NCBI RefSeq assembly: GCF_035918155.1
Contig: NZ_CP109328.1
Coordinates: 620,001-684,000 of the forward strand
Direction: 5' to 3'
From: Streptomyces sp. NBC_01591
Lineage (GTDB): Bacteria; Actinomycetota; Actinomycetes; Streptomycetales; Streptomycetaceae
Length of the DNA stretch: 64,000 nucleotides
Under the pieces are notes generated by a model, which worked only from the letters and a program-made list of their open reading frames with translations, searched no databases and was not told the DNA's origin. This document shows positions 34,739 to 44,205 of this stretch, one piece after another. Positions within the stretch are counted from its first letter, which is position 1. Every line of letters starts with the position of its first letter. The translations under genes were made by a program, and so were the position numbers.

Positions 34739-37111
34739 ATGCTCGACAGGAGACACTGCCTTTCTCTGCTGGCGGCCGCCGGGGTCGGTGCGAAGATCAC
34801 TCTCGAACCGACGATCTCGCGAGCCCAACCGCTCGACGCAGGGGTTGGCGGGGCGGGTGGCCCGGCTGCCGAATTGAGCCGTTCTCTGCGAGAGTTGCAC
34901 GGCTCCCTGCGGGTGTTGATTCGGAAATATGAGGGCACGACGCTGCGCCAAGCCCAAGAATTTGACGGCGACACGCTGACCGACGGCCCGCGGCAGTGGC
35001 AGCTGGAGTGGGAGACGCGGCGGGTGCCCGATGATCACGGATGGGAGGTCACCCTGACATGCACTCTGGAGAAGGGGGAAGCGGAACAAACCGCGATCTC
35101 TGTCGATTTCCCATTCAAGAACTGGGAGACCGCGAACTACGTGATGATTCCCGGAATAGTCTATAACGGCAATCGCTATCGCGCCATCGGCGATGGATAT
35201 AATCCGGACTACCCGGTCGACATGTACTACAATCCCCGGACGCCGCTGACGATATCGAATAACCCACGACTGGCCTCTGATGTCGCGATGCCTTCGCGGA
35301 TCGAGCTGGAAACCTGCTCTACTGCCGCCCCAGCGATGAGCTTCTTCTCGGCTAAGTTGAGGAAGGGCTGGATCGTCCTCACGGAGCAAGGAACCCGACT
35401 GGGCAATAGTGGACTCTCGGTTGAAGAGAGCGCGAGCAGGGCAAGCTGCGAATTCCGCATTTCGACGCCCGTCATGCGCCAGCAGGTGGCCGGTTTCGGC
35501 GACTTTCGACCGAGCGACGATAGGGCGTTGAACTGGGCTCCCGGTGACTCGGTGTCGATTCGCTTCCAGGTCTTCACCTTCGATGCTGACGGAATTCCGG
35601 CAGTCCTGCAAAAGTTCATGGATGTGCGAAAGTCGCTTACTGGCCCCACCATGCCTCGCAACCTGCTTCCGATGAGCAAGCTGGCGGAGCTTGGCACCGA
35701 CATCTGCCGGGGAAATTTCACCGAAACCAAGGCTGGCAGGTACTATCTGCCGGAAAACTCTAAGCACTTTCAATTGGGTTGGGTCAGCGGCCTGATCAAC
35801 ACCTACCCCATGTTGGCTCTGAATGACCCGACGGAACGCGGCAGGGTCTCCGATGAGCTTGACTTCGTCTGTTCCCGCATGAAGGGGCGAAGCGGATTTT
35901 TCTACGGCTTCATCAGCGAAGATGGCGCGATCCGCTCAGAGAAGGATCACCCCGACTTTCCGGCGGTACAGGCGATGGTGCGCAAGAACGGAGACGTACT
36001 CTTCTGGCTGATCAAGCATTTGATGCTCCTGAAGGCGCAAGGGCATGGCGGCGCCATCAAGGAATCCTGGGAATTGGCCGCGGGTGGCCTGGCCGCGGCC
36101 TTCACCCGGATCTGGCGAAAGCACGGAGAATTCGGTCAGTACATCGTGCCCGAAACAGGCGATATCGCCGTCTACAACTCGACGGCCGGCGCCATCGCTC
36201 CGGCCGGGCTTGCCCTGGCAGCTGAATACTTCCATTGTCCGGACTGGTTGGCCGTAGCCGAGGAAGCGGCCGAATTCTACTATGAGCGCGACATCAAGTC
36301 CCGTGGATTCACCAGCGGAGCGTGCGCGGATATTTCACAGGATGCAGATTCCGAATCGGCATTTGGTTTCCTGGAGTCATTCATGGCTTTGTACCAGTAC
36401 ACCGGAAAGAAGGGTTGGCTGGATCGCGCGAAGGTCCAAGCCGCACTTTGCTCGTCCTGGACGCTTGCGTACGATCCTCTGTTTCCGGCAGACAGCGATA
36501 TTGCGCAACTGAATGGAAGGATGGCCGGCGCGGTTTGGGCAAGCAGCCAAAACAAGCATGCCGCGCCCGGCGTCTGTACGTCCTCCGCGGACCACCTGTT
36601 CAAGCTATATCGAGCGACTGGGAACAAGAAGTACGCTGAACTCATCAGGGATATCCAGCATGCCCACGCCGAGGCCGTCAACATGCCGGGACATATAACA
36701 ACCGACTACCTAATCGGTTCGAGCATGGAGCGGATCCAGCCCAGCGATGCAGAGGGTAAGGGGGCCGTCGGCAATTTCATCAAGACGAGAAACTCCTGGA
36801 CCGAGACCAATGGCATCTTGATGGCACTCGAACTTCCCGGAATCTACGTGCGACCCGGGGAAGGGGTCCTCTTTCCCTTTGACCATGTCGAGGCTGAATA
36901 TGTCCGCGAGAGCCGCCATGCCGCCGTAGTCCGCTTGACGAACGACACGGCCTACGCGGCACGGGTGTCGGTCCTGGCGGAAACGGCCCACCAATCGGCC
37001 CGCCCCCTTGGGTACACGGCGTTCCTCGGGTGGCCGCGAGTCGAAGTCCCGGCCGGCGGGGTGGTCACCGTGAGGGTCACGAGGGATGGCAAGGTCACAG
37101 GTCAAGCCTGA
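34739..37111 (+). CDS. Tat-exported glycosidase-like protein (alpha/alpha-barrel candidate)
   Basis: 790 residues from ATG 34739. The N-terminus has a twin-arginine signal: MLDRRHCLSLLAAAGVG, cleaved around residue 30. A beta-rich domain (about 60-340) is followed by an alpha-helical region (about 340-720) with paired helices (HFQLGWVSGLINTYPML, FWLIKHLMLLKAQG, AFGFLESFMALYQYTG, ADHLFKLYRATGNKKYA) typical of six-hairpin glycosidases, and a C-terminal beta domain (AVVRLTNDTAYAARVSVLAE). No specific family was recognised and no catalytic acid can be named with confidence. Codon use is visibly less GC-rich than its neighbours and mobile DNA flanks it, so horizontal acquisition is likely. The frame is open to 34475 but only the ATG at 34739 gives a signal peptide. 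Confidence 0.7.
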   Translation: MLDRRHCLSLLAAAGVGAKITLEPTISRAQPLDAGVGGAGGPAAELSRSLRELHGSLRVLIRKYEGTTLRQAQEFDGDTLTDGPRQWQLEWETRRVPDDHGWEVTLTCTLEKGEAEQTAISVDFPFKNWETANYVMIPGIVYNGNRYRAIGDGYNPDYPVDMYYNPRTPLTISNNPRLASDVAMPSRIELETCSTAAPAMSFFSAKLRKGWIVLTEQGTRLGNSGLSVEESASRASCEFRISTPVMRQQVAGFGDFRPSDDRALNWAPGDSVSIRFQVFTFDADGIPAVLQKFMDVRKSLTGPTMPRNLLPMSKLAELGTDICRGNFTETKAGRYYLPENSKHFQLGWVSGLINTYPMLALNDPTERGRVSDELDFVCSRMKGRSGFFYGFISEDGAIRSEKDHPDFPAVQAMVRKNGDVLFWLIKHLMLLKAQGHGGAIKESWELAAGGLAAAFTRIWRKHGEFGQYIVPETGDIAVYNSTAGAIAPAGLALAAEYFHCPDWLAVAEEAAEFYYERDIKSRGFTSGACADISQDADSESAFGFLESFMALYQYTGKKGWLDRAKVQAALCSSWTLAYDPLFPADSDIAQLNGRMAGAVWASSQNKHAAPGVCTSSADHLFKLYRATGNKKYAELIRDIQHAHAEAVNMPGHITTDYLIGSSMERIQPSDAEGKGAVGNFIKTRNSWTETNGILMALELPGIYVRPGEGVLFPFDHVEAEYVRESRHAAVVRLTNDTAYAARVSVLAETAHQSARPLGYTAFLGWPRVEVPAGGVVTVRVTRDGKVTGQA

Positions 37112-37239
37112 TCCGGCTGCATCCGACCTCAGGCAACGGGACGACGGCCATGGCGACTGGTCACACACCCCGAGCCGTTCCACGAGATCGTCCATGGTGA
37201 CGGTCTTGAAGCGGCGGCGCCTAACCTCCAGACCGCCAA

Positions 37240-37690
37240 CTACATGGTCAGACGGCGATGGCAGATGAGAACGGCGGCTATGCCGACGAAGGCGAGGAAG
37301 TGTTCGGCCTTGCGTTCGTAGCGGCGGTGCAGACGTCGGCAGCCGGCCAGCCAGGACACGGTCCGCTCGACCACCCAGCGGTGGCGTCCGAGTCGTTGTG
37401 AGGACTCGATGCCCTTGCGGGCGATGCGGTGTTGGATGCCGCGTTTGCGGAGCCATCGGCGCAGGTGATCGTAGTCGTAGCCCTTGTCCGCATGGAGCTT
37501 GCCGGGCCTTCGGCGGCGTGGGTCTCGCCGGGATCGGATGGGTGGGATGCCTCGCACGAGCGGCTCAAGGCCGAGGCTGTCGTGCATGTTCGCGCCGGAG
37601 ATACCCAGCGACAGTGGCAGTCCGTTCCGGTCAACAATCAGGTGGATTTTCGATCCCGGCTTTCCGCGGTCGGTCGGATTCGGTCCGGTC
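37240..37690 (-). pseudogene. IS5-family transposase C-terminal fragment
   Basis: In frame from about 37690: NPTDRGKPGSKIHLIVDRNG, LPLSLGISGANMHDSLGLEP, then KLHADKGYDYDHLRRWLRKRG and RHRWVVERTVSWLAGCRRL. These are the second and third DDE motifs of IS5 (IS427/IS1031-like). The Met at 37587 is internal. The N-terminal half is absent. Confidence 0.85.
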
Positions 37691-37726
37691 AGTGGCCTGT
37701 GGGGCTCGAAAAGTCGTCGTTGCAGG

Positions 37727-38053
37727 TCACGCAGCGTATCGATACTCGTTGTTGATGCCGCCGGGGACCCTGGTGCGGAGCATGCTTCGGTCGTCGGGGT
37801 CGTGCACGATTGCGGGCTGCTCGGTCGCGCTGGGCGGTAGCTGTTGCCGGGATCGGTGCGGCCGGTGTCCGTTGTAGTGGTCCTGGTGGTCAGTCAGGAC
37901 CTTCCTGGCGTGGTTCCCGCCCAGGATCAGGGCGTGGTCGAGGGCCTTGCGGCGGATGGTGCCGGTCACGCGTGCGCAATGCGCGTTCATGCGCGGTACC
38001 CGGGGCGCGCTGAGCAGCACCTGAGTCGCCCATCGAGTCCGCCGCCTCGGCAA
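37727..38053 (-). pseudogene. Integrase-core transposase C-terminal fragment (IS481/IS3-like)
   Basis: APRVPRMNAHCARVTGTIRRKALDH contains the integrase Glu-region pattern (N-A-x-x-E replaced by A-H-C-A, so degraded), followed by YNGHRPHRSRQQLPP and the tail VPGGINNEYRYAA, common to Streptomyces integrase-core transposases. Only the last third remains. Confidence 0.78.
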
Positions 38054-38073
38054 CGACGGCTCAGCCGCGACAG

Positions 38074-38337
38074 GTGCCTGACGGGCCGGTAGTGGTGACT
38101 CAGAGCAGGGACGGGGCTCCTTCGATACGGCACGCGAACTACTGCAACAACTTCGTCAACTACGGCACGTCGTGGAGAGCGGACTGCAACGTCGACTATG
38201 GAAGTTCCGGATCGTGGACCCAGTGCTCGGACGGTACCGAAGTCTGGGGTCCGTTGGTCGGCCCGGGCTACTGGGTCTTCGGCGGTGACTGCTCCGGTCA
38301 CGGCAGTGTGCGGGACTGGGGGGTTTACGACGGTTAG
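38074..38337 (+). CDS. Cys-containing hypothetical protein, probably N-truncated
   Basis: 87 residues: NYCNNFVNYGTSWRADCNVDYG, WTQCSDGTEVWGP and GGDCSGHGSVRDWGVYDG. Four Cys and many Trp/Gly suggest a secreted domain, but no signal peptide is present and the 5' side abuts the transposase fragment at 38053. Probably the C-terminal part of an exported protein whose start was lost. Confidence 0.4.
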   Translation: MPDGPVVVTQSRDGAPSIRHANYCNNFVNYGTSWRADCNVDYGSSGSWTQCSDGTEVWGPLVGPGYWVFGGDCSGHGSVRDWGVYDG

Positions 38338-38549
38338 CAATCCCGCATGTGCACTCCTCCCGTTCCTGCCCGTCACGGCTGCACCGTAGGAATCGAGGCA
38401 GGTCTGCGCAACTGCAGCGGACCCTTGTCGGTATCGGCGTAGCCGAAGATCTCGCGGCGTGTTCCGCCCGGCCGGAGTCTCTCTTCACGACCGGTCGAGG
38501 AAGTGTGCCGAGAGCCGACATCCGACGAAGGCGCTGGCGACTGGAATGC

Positions 38550-38587
38550 GGTGGTGCCCTCAGCCACGTGTGGCTGAGGGCACCACC
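38550..38587. terminator. Perfect 18-bp palindromic hairpin
   Basis: GGTGGTGCCCTCAGCCAC, 2-nt spacer GT, then the exact complement. It lies in an otherwise gene-free 470-bp interval (38338-38810) and can act as a terminator on either strand. Confidence 0.65.
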
Positions 38588-38810
38588 GGCTGGGCTCAGC
38601 GTGGAGTCGGCGTTTGGGTAACTGCCGTCTCGTCGTGCAGCAGGTGGGGCTGGTCGGACGTGCCCCCAGGACCCGCGCCCCGGAGGGGCCGGGATGTTGC
38701 CGTGCCAGTCCCACCTGCCCAGGTCAACAGGCCGTGGCTCGTAGTCGGCCCGGCCGACCGCCCCCGTACCGCCCGACCTCGCAGATCAGGGCCCGGCAAC
38801 TCGTCACGCG

Positions 38811-39310
38811 TCAGCTGGCAGGCTTCTGGAAAGGGGTCGGCTCGGTGGTGAGCAGTGCGGTGATCTCCTGGGCGAGTTCCGGGCCGAGTTCGCCCCAGCC
38901 GTCCTTGTAGCCGTAGACGCTCGCCAGGGTGCGGGCGTCGTAGTCGCCGTTCATGATCTCGATGTCGGTGGTGATGAGTGCCGGGTGGGCGACGCCGACA
39001 GCTCTCGAGACCTTCAGCAGCTCCTTACGCAGGGTGCGCAGGTGGACAGCGGCCCGGGTGGCTTTCGATGAGGGACATGTCGGATGCCAGAGCGCGGGCA
39101 GTGTCCGCCAAGTACTGCTCGTCGGCACCGTGGGCGAGGCCGAGGGTGAAGCTTCCCCAGGGCCGGGTCGCGCCCACATCCGGGCAGAGCAGCCGGCCGC
39201 CGACAGCACGAAGCCCCGGGCGATGACGCCGCCCGGGGCCTCTCACCAGACGGTGGGAACAGGACGAGTGGGCCGCGAACCTCGTCGCGGCGAAGTATTT
39301 CCGCAACGAA
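38811..39310 (-). pseudogene. FMN-binding glutamate-synthase-like protein, C-terminal fragment with frameshift
   Basis: The final frame (stop 38811) reads VHLRTLRKELLKVSRAVGVAHPAL, then VYGYKDGWGELGPELAQEI, the end of Streptomyces GltB-like FMN proteins. Upstream in another frame (39250 to about 39060) comes LGLAHGADEQYLADTARALASDM, another piece of the same protein. The shift near 39060 and the missing main body show a dead remnant. Confidence 0.65.
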
Positions 39311-39319
39311 ATCGGCATC

Positions 39320-39516
39320 GACCTCGACCACGGCCTCGCCGCCCGCCGCTACGCCCTCACCTCCGACCGCCGCGCCCTGCGCGGCGGTCTTGCGGACCCT
39401 GATGTGACGTACGTCTCGTCTCTCGGGTGTGTTTTCCGGCATGGCGCTGTAACGATCAGCCCGTTCGGCCCACTACCCAATGACAGAACACACCAGGAGG
39501 GACAGGAGGTGCGGCA
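39320..39516. other. Upstream region of the ECF sigma gene
   Basis: A plus frame just before it (EWAANLVAAKYFRNEIGIDLD, AARRYALTSDRRAL) looks like a short piece of an unrelated coding sequence without start or partner. The last 100 bp should contain the sigma-factor promoter. Confidence 0.35.
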
Positions 39517-40080
39517 GTGCCCGACTACGACGCGGATCGTTTCACCGCTATCTATGACGGCTGTCGGCAACGTGTGTGGGCCTACGTGGTCAGCCGTGCG
39601 GGACGGCAGGTCGCCGACGAGGTGGTGAACGAGACGTTCACCGTGGCCTGGCGCAAGCTGGACGACGTCCCCGAGCCGCCGCTGCCATGGCTGCTCGGGG
39701 TCGCCCGCAACATCCTGCGGGACAACATCCGGGCGGAGGCCAGGCGCGCGTCGTTCGCCGCCGAACTGCGCTCCTGGGCGGAACCCGCCGAGGCGGACAT
39801 TGCCGAGGAGGTATCCGAGCGAAGCGCGCTGCTCAAGGCGCTGGCCACGCTGCCGGAGGACGATCGGGAACTGCTGATCCTCTCCGGGTGGCAGGGCCTG
39901 ACCCCGGCACAGGCGGCCGCGGTGGTCGGCTGCTCGCCCATCACCCTGCGGGTCCGTCTGCACCGGGCGCGCAAACGTCTCACCGAGGCCGCTTCCGCCT
40001 ACCCGCTCATGGAGGAAGCCGCAGCCGTGCGGCGCGTGTCCACCCGAGTCCGGATCACTGTAGGAAAGGAAGCCCGGTGA
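39517..40080 (+). CDS. ECF-type RNA polymerase sigma factor
   Basis: 187 residues from GTG 39517 with GGAGG upstream. Region 2: FTAIYDGCRQRVWAYVVSRA, then DEVVNETFTVAWRKLDDVP and LPWLLGVARNIL. Region 4: LPEDDRELLILSGWQGLTPAQAAAVVGCSPITLRVRLHRARKRL. It directs RNA polymerase to a small extracytoplasmic-stress regulon. The overlapping next gene is probably its membrane regulator. Regulation through an anti-sigma partner is inference. Confidence 0.93.
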   Translation: MPDYDADRFTAIYDGCRQRVWAYVVSRAGRQVADEVVNETFTVAWRKLDDVPEPPLPWLLGVARNILRDNIRAEARRASFAAELRSWAEPAEADIAEEVSERSALLKALATLPEDDRELLILSGWQGLTPAQAAAVVGCSPITLRVRLHRARKRLTEAASAYPLMEEAAAVRRVSTRVRITVGKEAR

Positions 40081-41222
40081 AGAACGACATCCTGCACCGC
40101 CTGACAGCCGCCCGCCCCGCCCACCTCGACCCCGGCCGCCCCACGCCGTCACCGGTTCGGGAAGAGGAGCTTGCAACAGTCATGACCCGTCCGCGCGCAA
40201 CGCGCAGGGCTCGCGCCACCCCCCAGCCGCGGAGGGTGGGCCGCCCTCTCCTCTCGGGTCTCGCCCTGGCCACCGCGGCGGCGGTGGCGGTTCTGGCGAT
40301 CATCGAAACCGCGCCGCAGGAGCCAGGACCTGCGCCCTCCGCGACATCGGGCTCCGGCAGCCAGGTCCTTCTCGCTGCCGCCTCCCACGTTGAGCAGCAA
40401 CCGGCCGGTTCCGGCACGTACTGGTACGTGGAGAAACACCTCGGTTCCCTCCACAAGGTCCCCGGCAAGAACTACACCGTCGCCGTGCGCACCGAGCAGC
40501 GGTACTGGACCGCCGCCGCCAGGAACAAGCAGTGGTCGCAGCTCCTGGACCTGGGGGCCCGTCCGGCCACGAAAGCCGACGAGGCGGCGTGGAAGGCGGA
40601 CGGTTCCCCCACGTCGTGGAACCTGAGGGGTGAGACCGTCACCTACGCCGGCAAGGGCGAGATCCAACACGACGCCCCCGGCGGAATCGCGGACATCGGC
40701 ACGATGGGCGACCTCCCTCTCCGCCTCCTGGCCACGCTCCCCACCGATGAACAGGCCCTCCGCAAGCGCCTTTTCGCCCTGGTCGACAAGGACTACAACG
40801 CCCCCGAGGAAATCCTCGACCGGACCGTCGTCGACACAGCCGTCCGAATCGCCACGACCCTCCCGTCCACTCCGGCCCTGCGCGCCGCCGCCTACCGCCT
40901 CCTCGCCGCCGAACCCGGCGTGCGCTCCCTAGGCGACGTCAAAGACCACACAGGCCGCACCGGCTACGCCGTCGCCCTCCCCAGCCCCCACGGGCCCGCC
41001 GAACTCCGCCTGATCTTCGACAAGTCCACGGGCATGCCACTCGGCACCGAGACGGTCGCCACCCGGAGCGGTGACGGTGTGAGCAAGGGCGAGCTGCAGG
41101 GCTACACGACGATCACCTCGATGAAGTGGACCGAGGACGCACCGCCGTTCGACACCGACACCGAGGACCCGGGCCCGATTTCCGCTCCGGGCGAGGAGCC
41201 GGATGCCGAGCCGGCCCGCTGA
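40077..41222 (+). CDS. CU044_5270-type membrane-anchored protein (sigma-factor partner)
   Basis: 381 residues, GTG start in a GTGA overlap with the sigma gene. A basic N-terminus is followed by one membrane helix at about 60-80 (LSGLALATAAAVAVLAII), then a large extracellular part with TYWYVEKHLGS, YRLLAAEPGVRSLGDVKDHTGRTGYAVAL and TGMPLGTETV. This domain and its coupling to an ECF sigma gene are typical of CU044_5270-type proteins, which may act as anti-sigma or sensing partners; no zinc-binding anti-sigma motif is seen. Confidence 0.8.
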   Translation: MKNDILHRLTAARPAHLDPGRPTPSPVREEELATVMTRPRATRRARATPQPRRVGRPLLSGLALATAAAVAVLAIIETAPQEPGPAPSATSGSGSQVLLAAASHVEQQPAGSGTYWYVEKHLGSLHKVPGKNYTVAVRTEQRYWTAAARNKQWSQLLDLGARPATKADEAAWKADGSPTSWNLRGETVTYAGKGEIQHDAPGGIADIGTMGDLPLRLLATLPTDEQALRKRLFALVDKDYNAPEEILDRTVVDTAVRIATTLPSTPALRAAAYRLLAAEPGVRSLGDVKDHTGRTGYAVALPSPHGPAELRLIFDKSTGMPLGTETVATRSGDGVSKGELQGYTTITSMKWTEDAPPFDTDTEDPGPISAPGEEPDAEPAR

Positions 41223-41351
41223 GGCTGTTCTCGCCTTTGAAGGCACATGTGATCAGTTGGATCAACCGACCACATTCGAGGGCCAGTTCGACTCCAGTTT
41301 GGAGAATTTGCTGTGGATAGGTGAGTCTGGAGAACCATTCTGCTGCCGACG

Positions 41352-41606
41352 GTGGCATGTCTGTCGCTGACCGGCTGCGGGGCGGAGGAGCCCTCTGGCC
41401 GGACCCCTTCTGCGGCAGGATCCAGTTCCGCAGCCGGGGACGTTGCGGCTCCTGAAGTCCCGAAACTTCCCGCGACTCCGGAGGACTCCCACCCCTCACG
41501 ACAGCCGGACCCGGCCCTCCCTCCGGAGGACCGGGCATGGCGTGTTTCTGGCGCTGTCAACGGGCGTTGCCCTCGGCTTCCACGCGATAGCCGTGGGAGA
41601 GCCTGA
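41352..41606 (+). pseudogene. Lipoprotein N-terminal fragment
   Basis: From GTG 41352, and in frame just upstream (ILLPTVACLSLTGCGAEEP), a lipobox L-T-G-C is followed by a Ser/Pro/Ala linker (PSAAGSSSAAGDVAAPEVP) and then PEDRAWRVSGAVNG before losing family character. Probably the surviving front end of a binding or surface lipoprotein. Confidence 0.35.
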
Positions 41607-41666
41607 GGGCATCCGGCAGGCGGCGGGTCAGTAATCGGGTCAGCGGGATGATCCTGGAGGTGGGAG

Positions 41667-41945
41667 GTCGTCGGCCAGATCATCAACTGGGCGCAGGAGA
41701 CCAACTACTACGCCCCGAACAAGAAGTTCAAGTCTCCGGAGCAGTACATCCGCGGCGGCTACCCGACCAGCATCGAGTACGGTCTGCGCACCACCTCGCT
41801 CTCCGCCCGCGTCGTGTTCAAGGTCAAGGAGCACTGCCTGGCGGCCGGCACCGCCTGCGACGAGGCCAAGTTCGACAACACCAGGGACCCCGCTTCCTAC
41901 CGCCCCTGGTGGGACGGCCCCGGCAACCTGAGCTTGACTCTGTCG
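41667..41945 (+). pseudogene. Fragment of a large RHS/SpvB-like repeat protein
   Basis: A plus frame reads WEVVGQIINWAQETNYYAPN, YIRGGYPTSIEYGLRTTSL and CLAAGTACDEAKFDNTRDPA then YRPWWDGPGNL, resembling an internal part of Streptomyces SpvB/RHS-type extracellular proteins. There is no start, and the 3' side changes into an IS1182 fragment. Confidence 0.45.
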
Positions 41946-41965
41946 GGGATCTTGAGAGTGCCGAG

Positions 41966-42245
41966 TCAGCCGCTGACGGCTCGCCAGGATTTCAGGCGGG
42001 GGATCCCGTGCTGGTCCAGGAAGTTCTGGAAGGCTGTCGGTGGCCGGGGCCGGGGTGCTTCGCCGGTGGAGCGTAAGTCGCTGAGGCGCTCGATGTTCAC
42101 GGCGATGGCCGTGAGGACGTGCTGCAGGTGGGCCTTCGGCTGCCCCCGGTAGCGGCAGCGGCGCATGCCGTGTCCGTGGGCGAACTCGTTGACGGTGCCC
42201 TCTACTCCGGAGCGCAGGGCATACCGGGCCTCACAATCGGGCGTC
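41966..42245 (-). pseudogene. IS1182-family transposase C-terminal fragment
   Basis: The frame reads RSGVEGTVNEFAHGHGMRRCRYRGQPKAHLQHVLTAIAVNIERLS, i.e. the Glu-containing end of an IS1182/IS5-superfamily DDE transposase (E-G-T-x-x-E). It stops at 41966. The rest of the element is missing. Confidence 0.82.
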
Positions 42246-42348
42246 TGCTGTTCGGCGCCCCTCGCCACCCGATGGGCCCCTGGTGCGGAGGCGGGCCCAT
42301 CGGGTGGCGGTGTCTTCGGCCTGGCTCGGTCCCACGGGCCCTGTCCCC

Positions 42349-42947
42349 TCACTGCGCGGAGCCGCACGGCGTCGGTACGGGAGACCGGCCAGGTAGCGGT
42401 GCCAGTCGGCGGGCGTCAGGCCGGCGGCGCCGTCCGTCCGTCGGCGCGTGGTCGGGGACCTTCCGGGCCCCATCCGCGTTCAGCTTCTTCGGGATCGCCA
42501 CGGCCTCCATGAGGCCCTCGGTGCCCGTACCGCCGGCGAAGCTGATCGCCTGCGGCACATCCCGGGTGAACTGCCGCAGGTATGAGTAGGAGTTGTCCAG
42601 CATGGCCAGATGCCCGTTGTCGCGCGGCAGCCTGCCGGTGGCCGGGGCGAGCGCGGCCCGCAGCCGGTCCCAGAAGGTGCGGTAGAGGGGCTCGTCAGTG
42701 GTCGGGGTCTCGAGGGTGACCAGGAGGTGCAGGGAACTCGTCGTGCTCGCGTAGAGCGGTTCGTCGAGCTGTTCGACGTTGCCGATGTGCAGCCGGGTCA
42801 GACCGCCCCTGCGGGTCTCCGCGCGGACCTTGACCCAGTGCAGCGGGGCCCGGTACGAGCCGATGATGCCGCCCCGCCGGAACACCTTGAAGACTCCGTG
42901 GTCGACCGCATGTGCACGGTGTCGTGCTCGAAGACCACCGGTTCCAC
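42349..42947 (-). pseudogene. Frameshifted paralogue of the 42949-43275 protein
   Basis: GTG 42947 gives EPVVFEHDTVHMR, in phase with the upstream gene's stop. After VHMR the frame is lost; one added G near 42905 restores VDHGVFKVFRRGG, then continues GSYRAPLHWVKVRAETRRGG, LHLLVTLETPTTDEP and NSYSYLRQFTRDVPQAISF. Comparison with the neighbour (ENLHARVDRGVFELF, VPLRWLGV) shows the two are tandem paralogues. The C-terminal tail after about 42480 is Arg/Pro-rich and probably foreign. Confidence 0.62.
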
Positions 42948-42948
42948 G

Positions 42949-43275
42949 TCAGACCACCGGCCGGTCGGCGAGCCGGGCCACCTCGGTGAAGTAGGCGCGA
43001 AACAACGGCTCGTCTCCGGGCGGTACTTGGAGCGCGGGTGAGGTCGAGTGCCGGAAGGCGAGCCGGTCGGTGTTGTAAAGGGCGGCCTGCGGATCGCGTA
43101 CGACACCGAAGTACAGTGTGCCGGGTCGGTCTGGCTTCTTGTGGTGCAGCGACACCCCGAGCCAGCGCAGCGGGACACGGAACGTGTGCGCCGAACTGTC
43201 CAGGTTGAACAGCTCGAACACCCCCCGGTCCACACGCGCATGCAGGTTCTCGTAGTCGAACGTGAACGGTTCCAT
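42949..43275 (-). CDS. Hypothetical protein (tandem paralogue pair)
   Basis: 108 residues: MEPFTFDYENLHARVDRGVFELFNL, FRVPLRWLGVSLHHKKP and LYFGVVRDPQAALYNTDRL. It is beta-rich with no signal or membrane helix. I do not recognise a domain. It overlaps its broken paralogue's start at the stop codon. Confidence 0.55.
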   Translation of the reverse strand: MEPFTFDYENLHARVDRGVFELFNLDSSAHTFRVPLRWLGVSLHHKKPDRPGTLYFGVVRDPQAALYNTDRLAFRHSTSPALQVPPGDEPLFRAYFTEVARLADRPVV

Positions 43276-43318
43276 AGGGGAGAAGGTAACCCACCTGGTC
43301 CAGAGCCCCTCCTGGGCA

Positions 43319-44182
43319 TCAAAGCAACACCACTCCGACCACGGCCGTCGCCACGAGCACGACGAACACCAGGACGTTGAACCTCACGTCCCGCTCCTCC
43401 GAGCGGTGATCGGCCGCGCGGTCCAGCGTGAATTCGGCCGGGTCGGCGGGCGTGTAATGAACCGTCACATCGCGGCCGTACGCGCCGGCGGGGTCCGGAA
43501 GGTTCGACGTGCAGTAGGCCGTAACGGCCGTGCCCTCGCGAGTGGTGAACGACACGACCGGGGTGATCGTGGTCCAGGTGTGACCGTCGTCCTGGTCGAC
43601 GCTGACGTCCTTGAGGACCGCGACGACCCGTCCCGGGACGGTCTCCATCGCAGCCAGCCTCTCGATGCGGCGGTTCTTGGCGCGTACCGCCCCGGGCAGG
43701 TGAACGGCGCCGGAGACCGCCCAAGGACCGCCGAAGCCGATCAGCGCCCACGGCCACCCCCAGTCGACCGCGGCGAGGACCACCAGCCCGACGTAGACCA
43801 GGAAGACCGCGAAACCTGGCCAGCCCAACCCGCGACTGGGCTCCTCGGGGATGTTGGAGAACCGGTAGGCGTGCGGTCTGCCCCGCGGGTGGCTGACCCC
43901 GATCTCCCGGCCCTCCCACGCGGAGGTGATCATCTCGCCGCGCTCACCGTCGTTCGTCACGGTGACCTCCTGACCGGAGGCCGGGTCACGGTAGGAGACG
44001 ACCACCGATATCCCGCCCACCCGGGACCCGCCGTGCCGCGGCTCCCGCACCCGCTCGATCCACCCCGTGAGCCGGACCGTCCGCTGCGCCTTCGTCACCC
44101 CGGCCAGCGACCGGACGAACCCGACCACCGCCACCACACCCCACACCCCGCACCACAGCACCAGAAACTCGTCCCACCCCAT
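43319..44182 (-). CDS. DUF3592-type membrane protein
   Basis: 287 residues from ATG 44182 preceded by GAGGAGGG. Helices at about 5-25 (FLVLWCGVWGVVAVVGFV), two in the middle (FAVFLVYVGLVVLAAVDWGWPWALIGF) and one at the C-terminus (VLVFVVLVATAVVGVVLL). Two extracytoplasmic domains have GISVVVSYRDPASGQEVTV and VSFTTREGTAVTAYCTS with VTVHYTPADPAEF, the repeat seen in DUF3592 proteins. Function unknown. The next gene upstream is another membrane protein on the same strand, 23 bp away. Confidence 0.83.
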   Translation of the reverse strand: MGWDEFLVLWCGVWGVVAVVGFVRSLAGVTKAQRTVRLTGWIERVREPRHGGSRVGGISVVVSYRDPASGQEVTVTNDGERGEMITSAWEGREIGVSHPRGRPHAYRFSNIPEEPSRGLGWPGFAVFLVYVGLVVLAAVDWGWPWALIGFGGPWAVSGAVHLPGAVRAKNRRIERLAAMETVPGRVVAVLKDVSVDQDDGHTWTTITPVVSFTTREGTAVTAYCTSNLPDPAGAYGRDVTVHYTPADPAEFTLDRAADHRSEERDVRFNVLVFVVLVATAVVGVVLL

Positions 44183-44205
44183 GCGCCCTCCTCCTCCGGT
44201 TCCGA

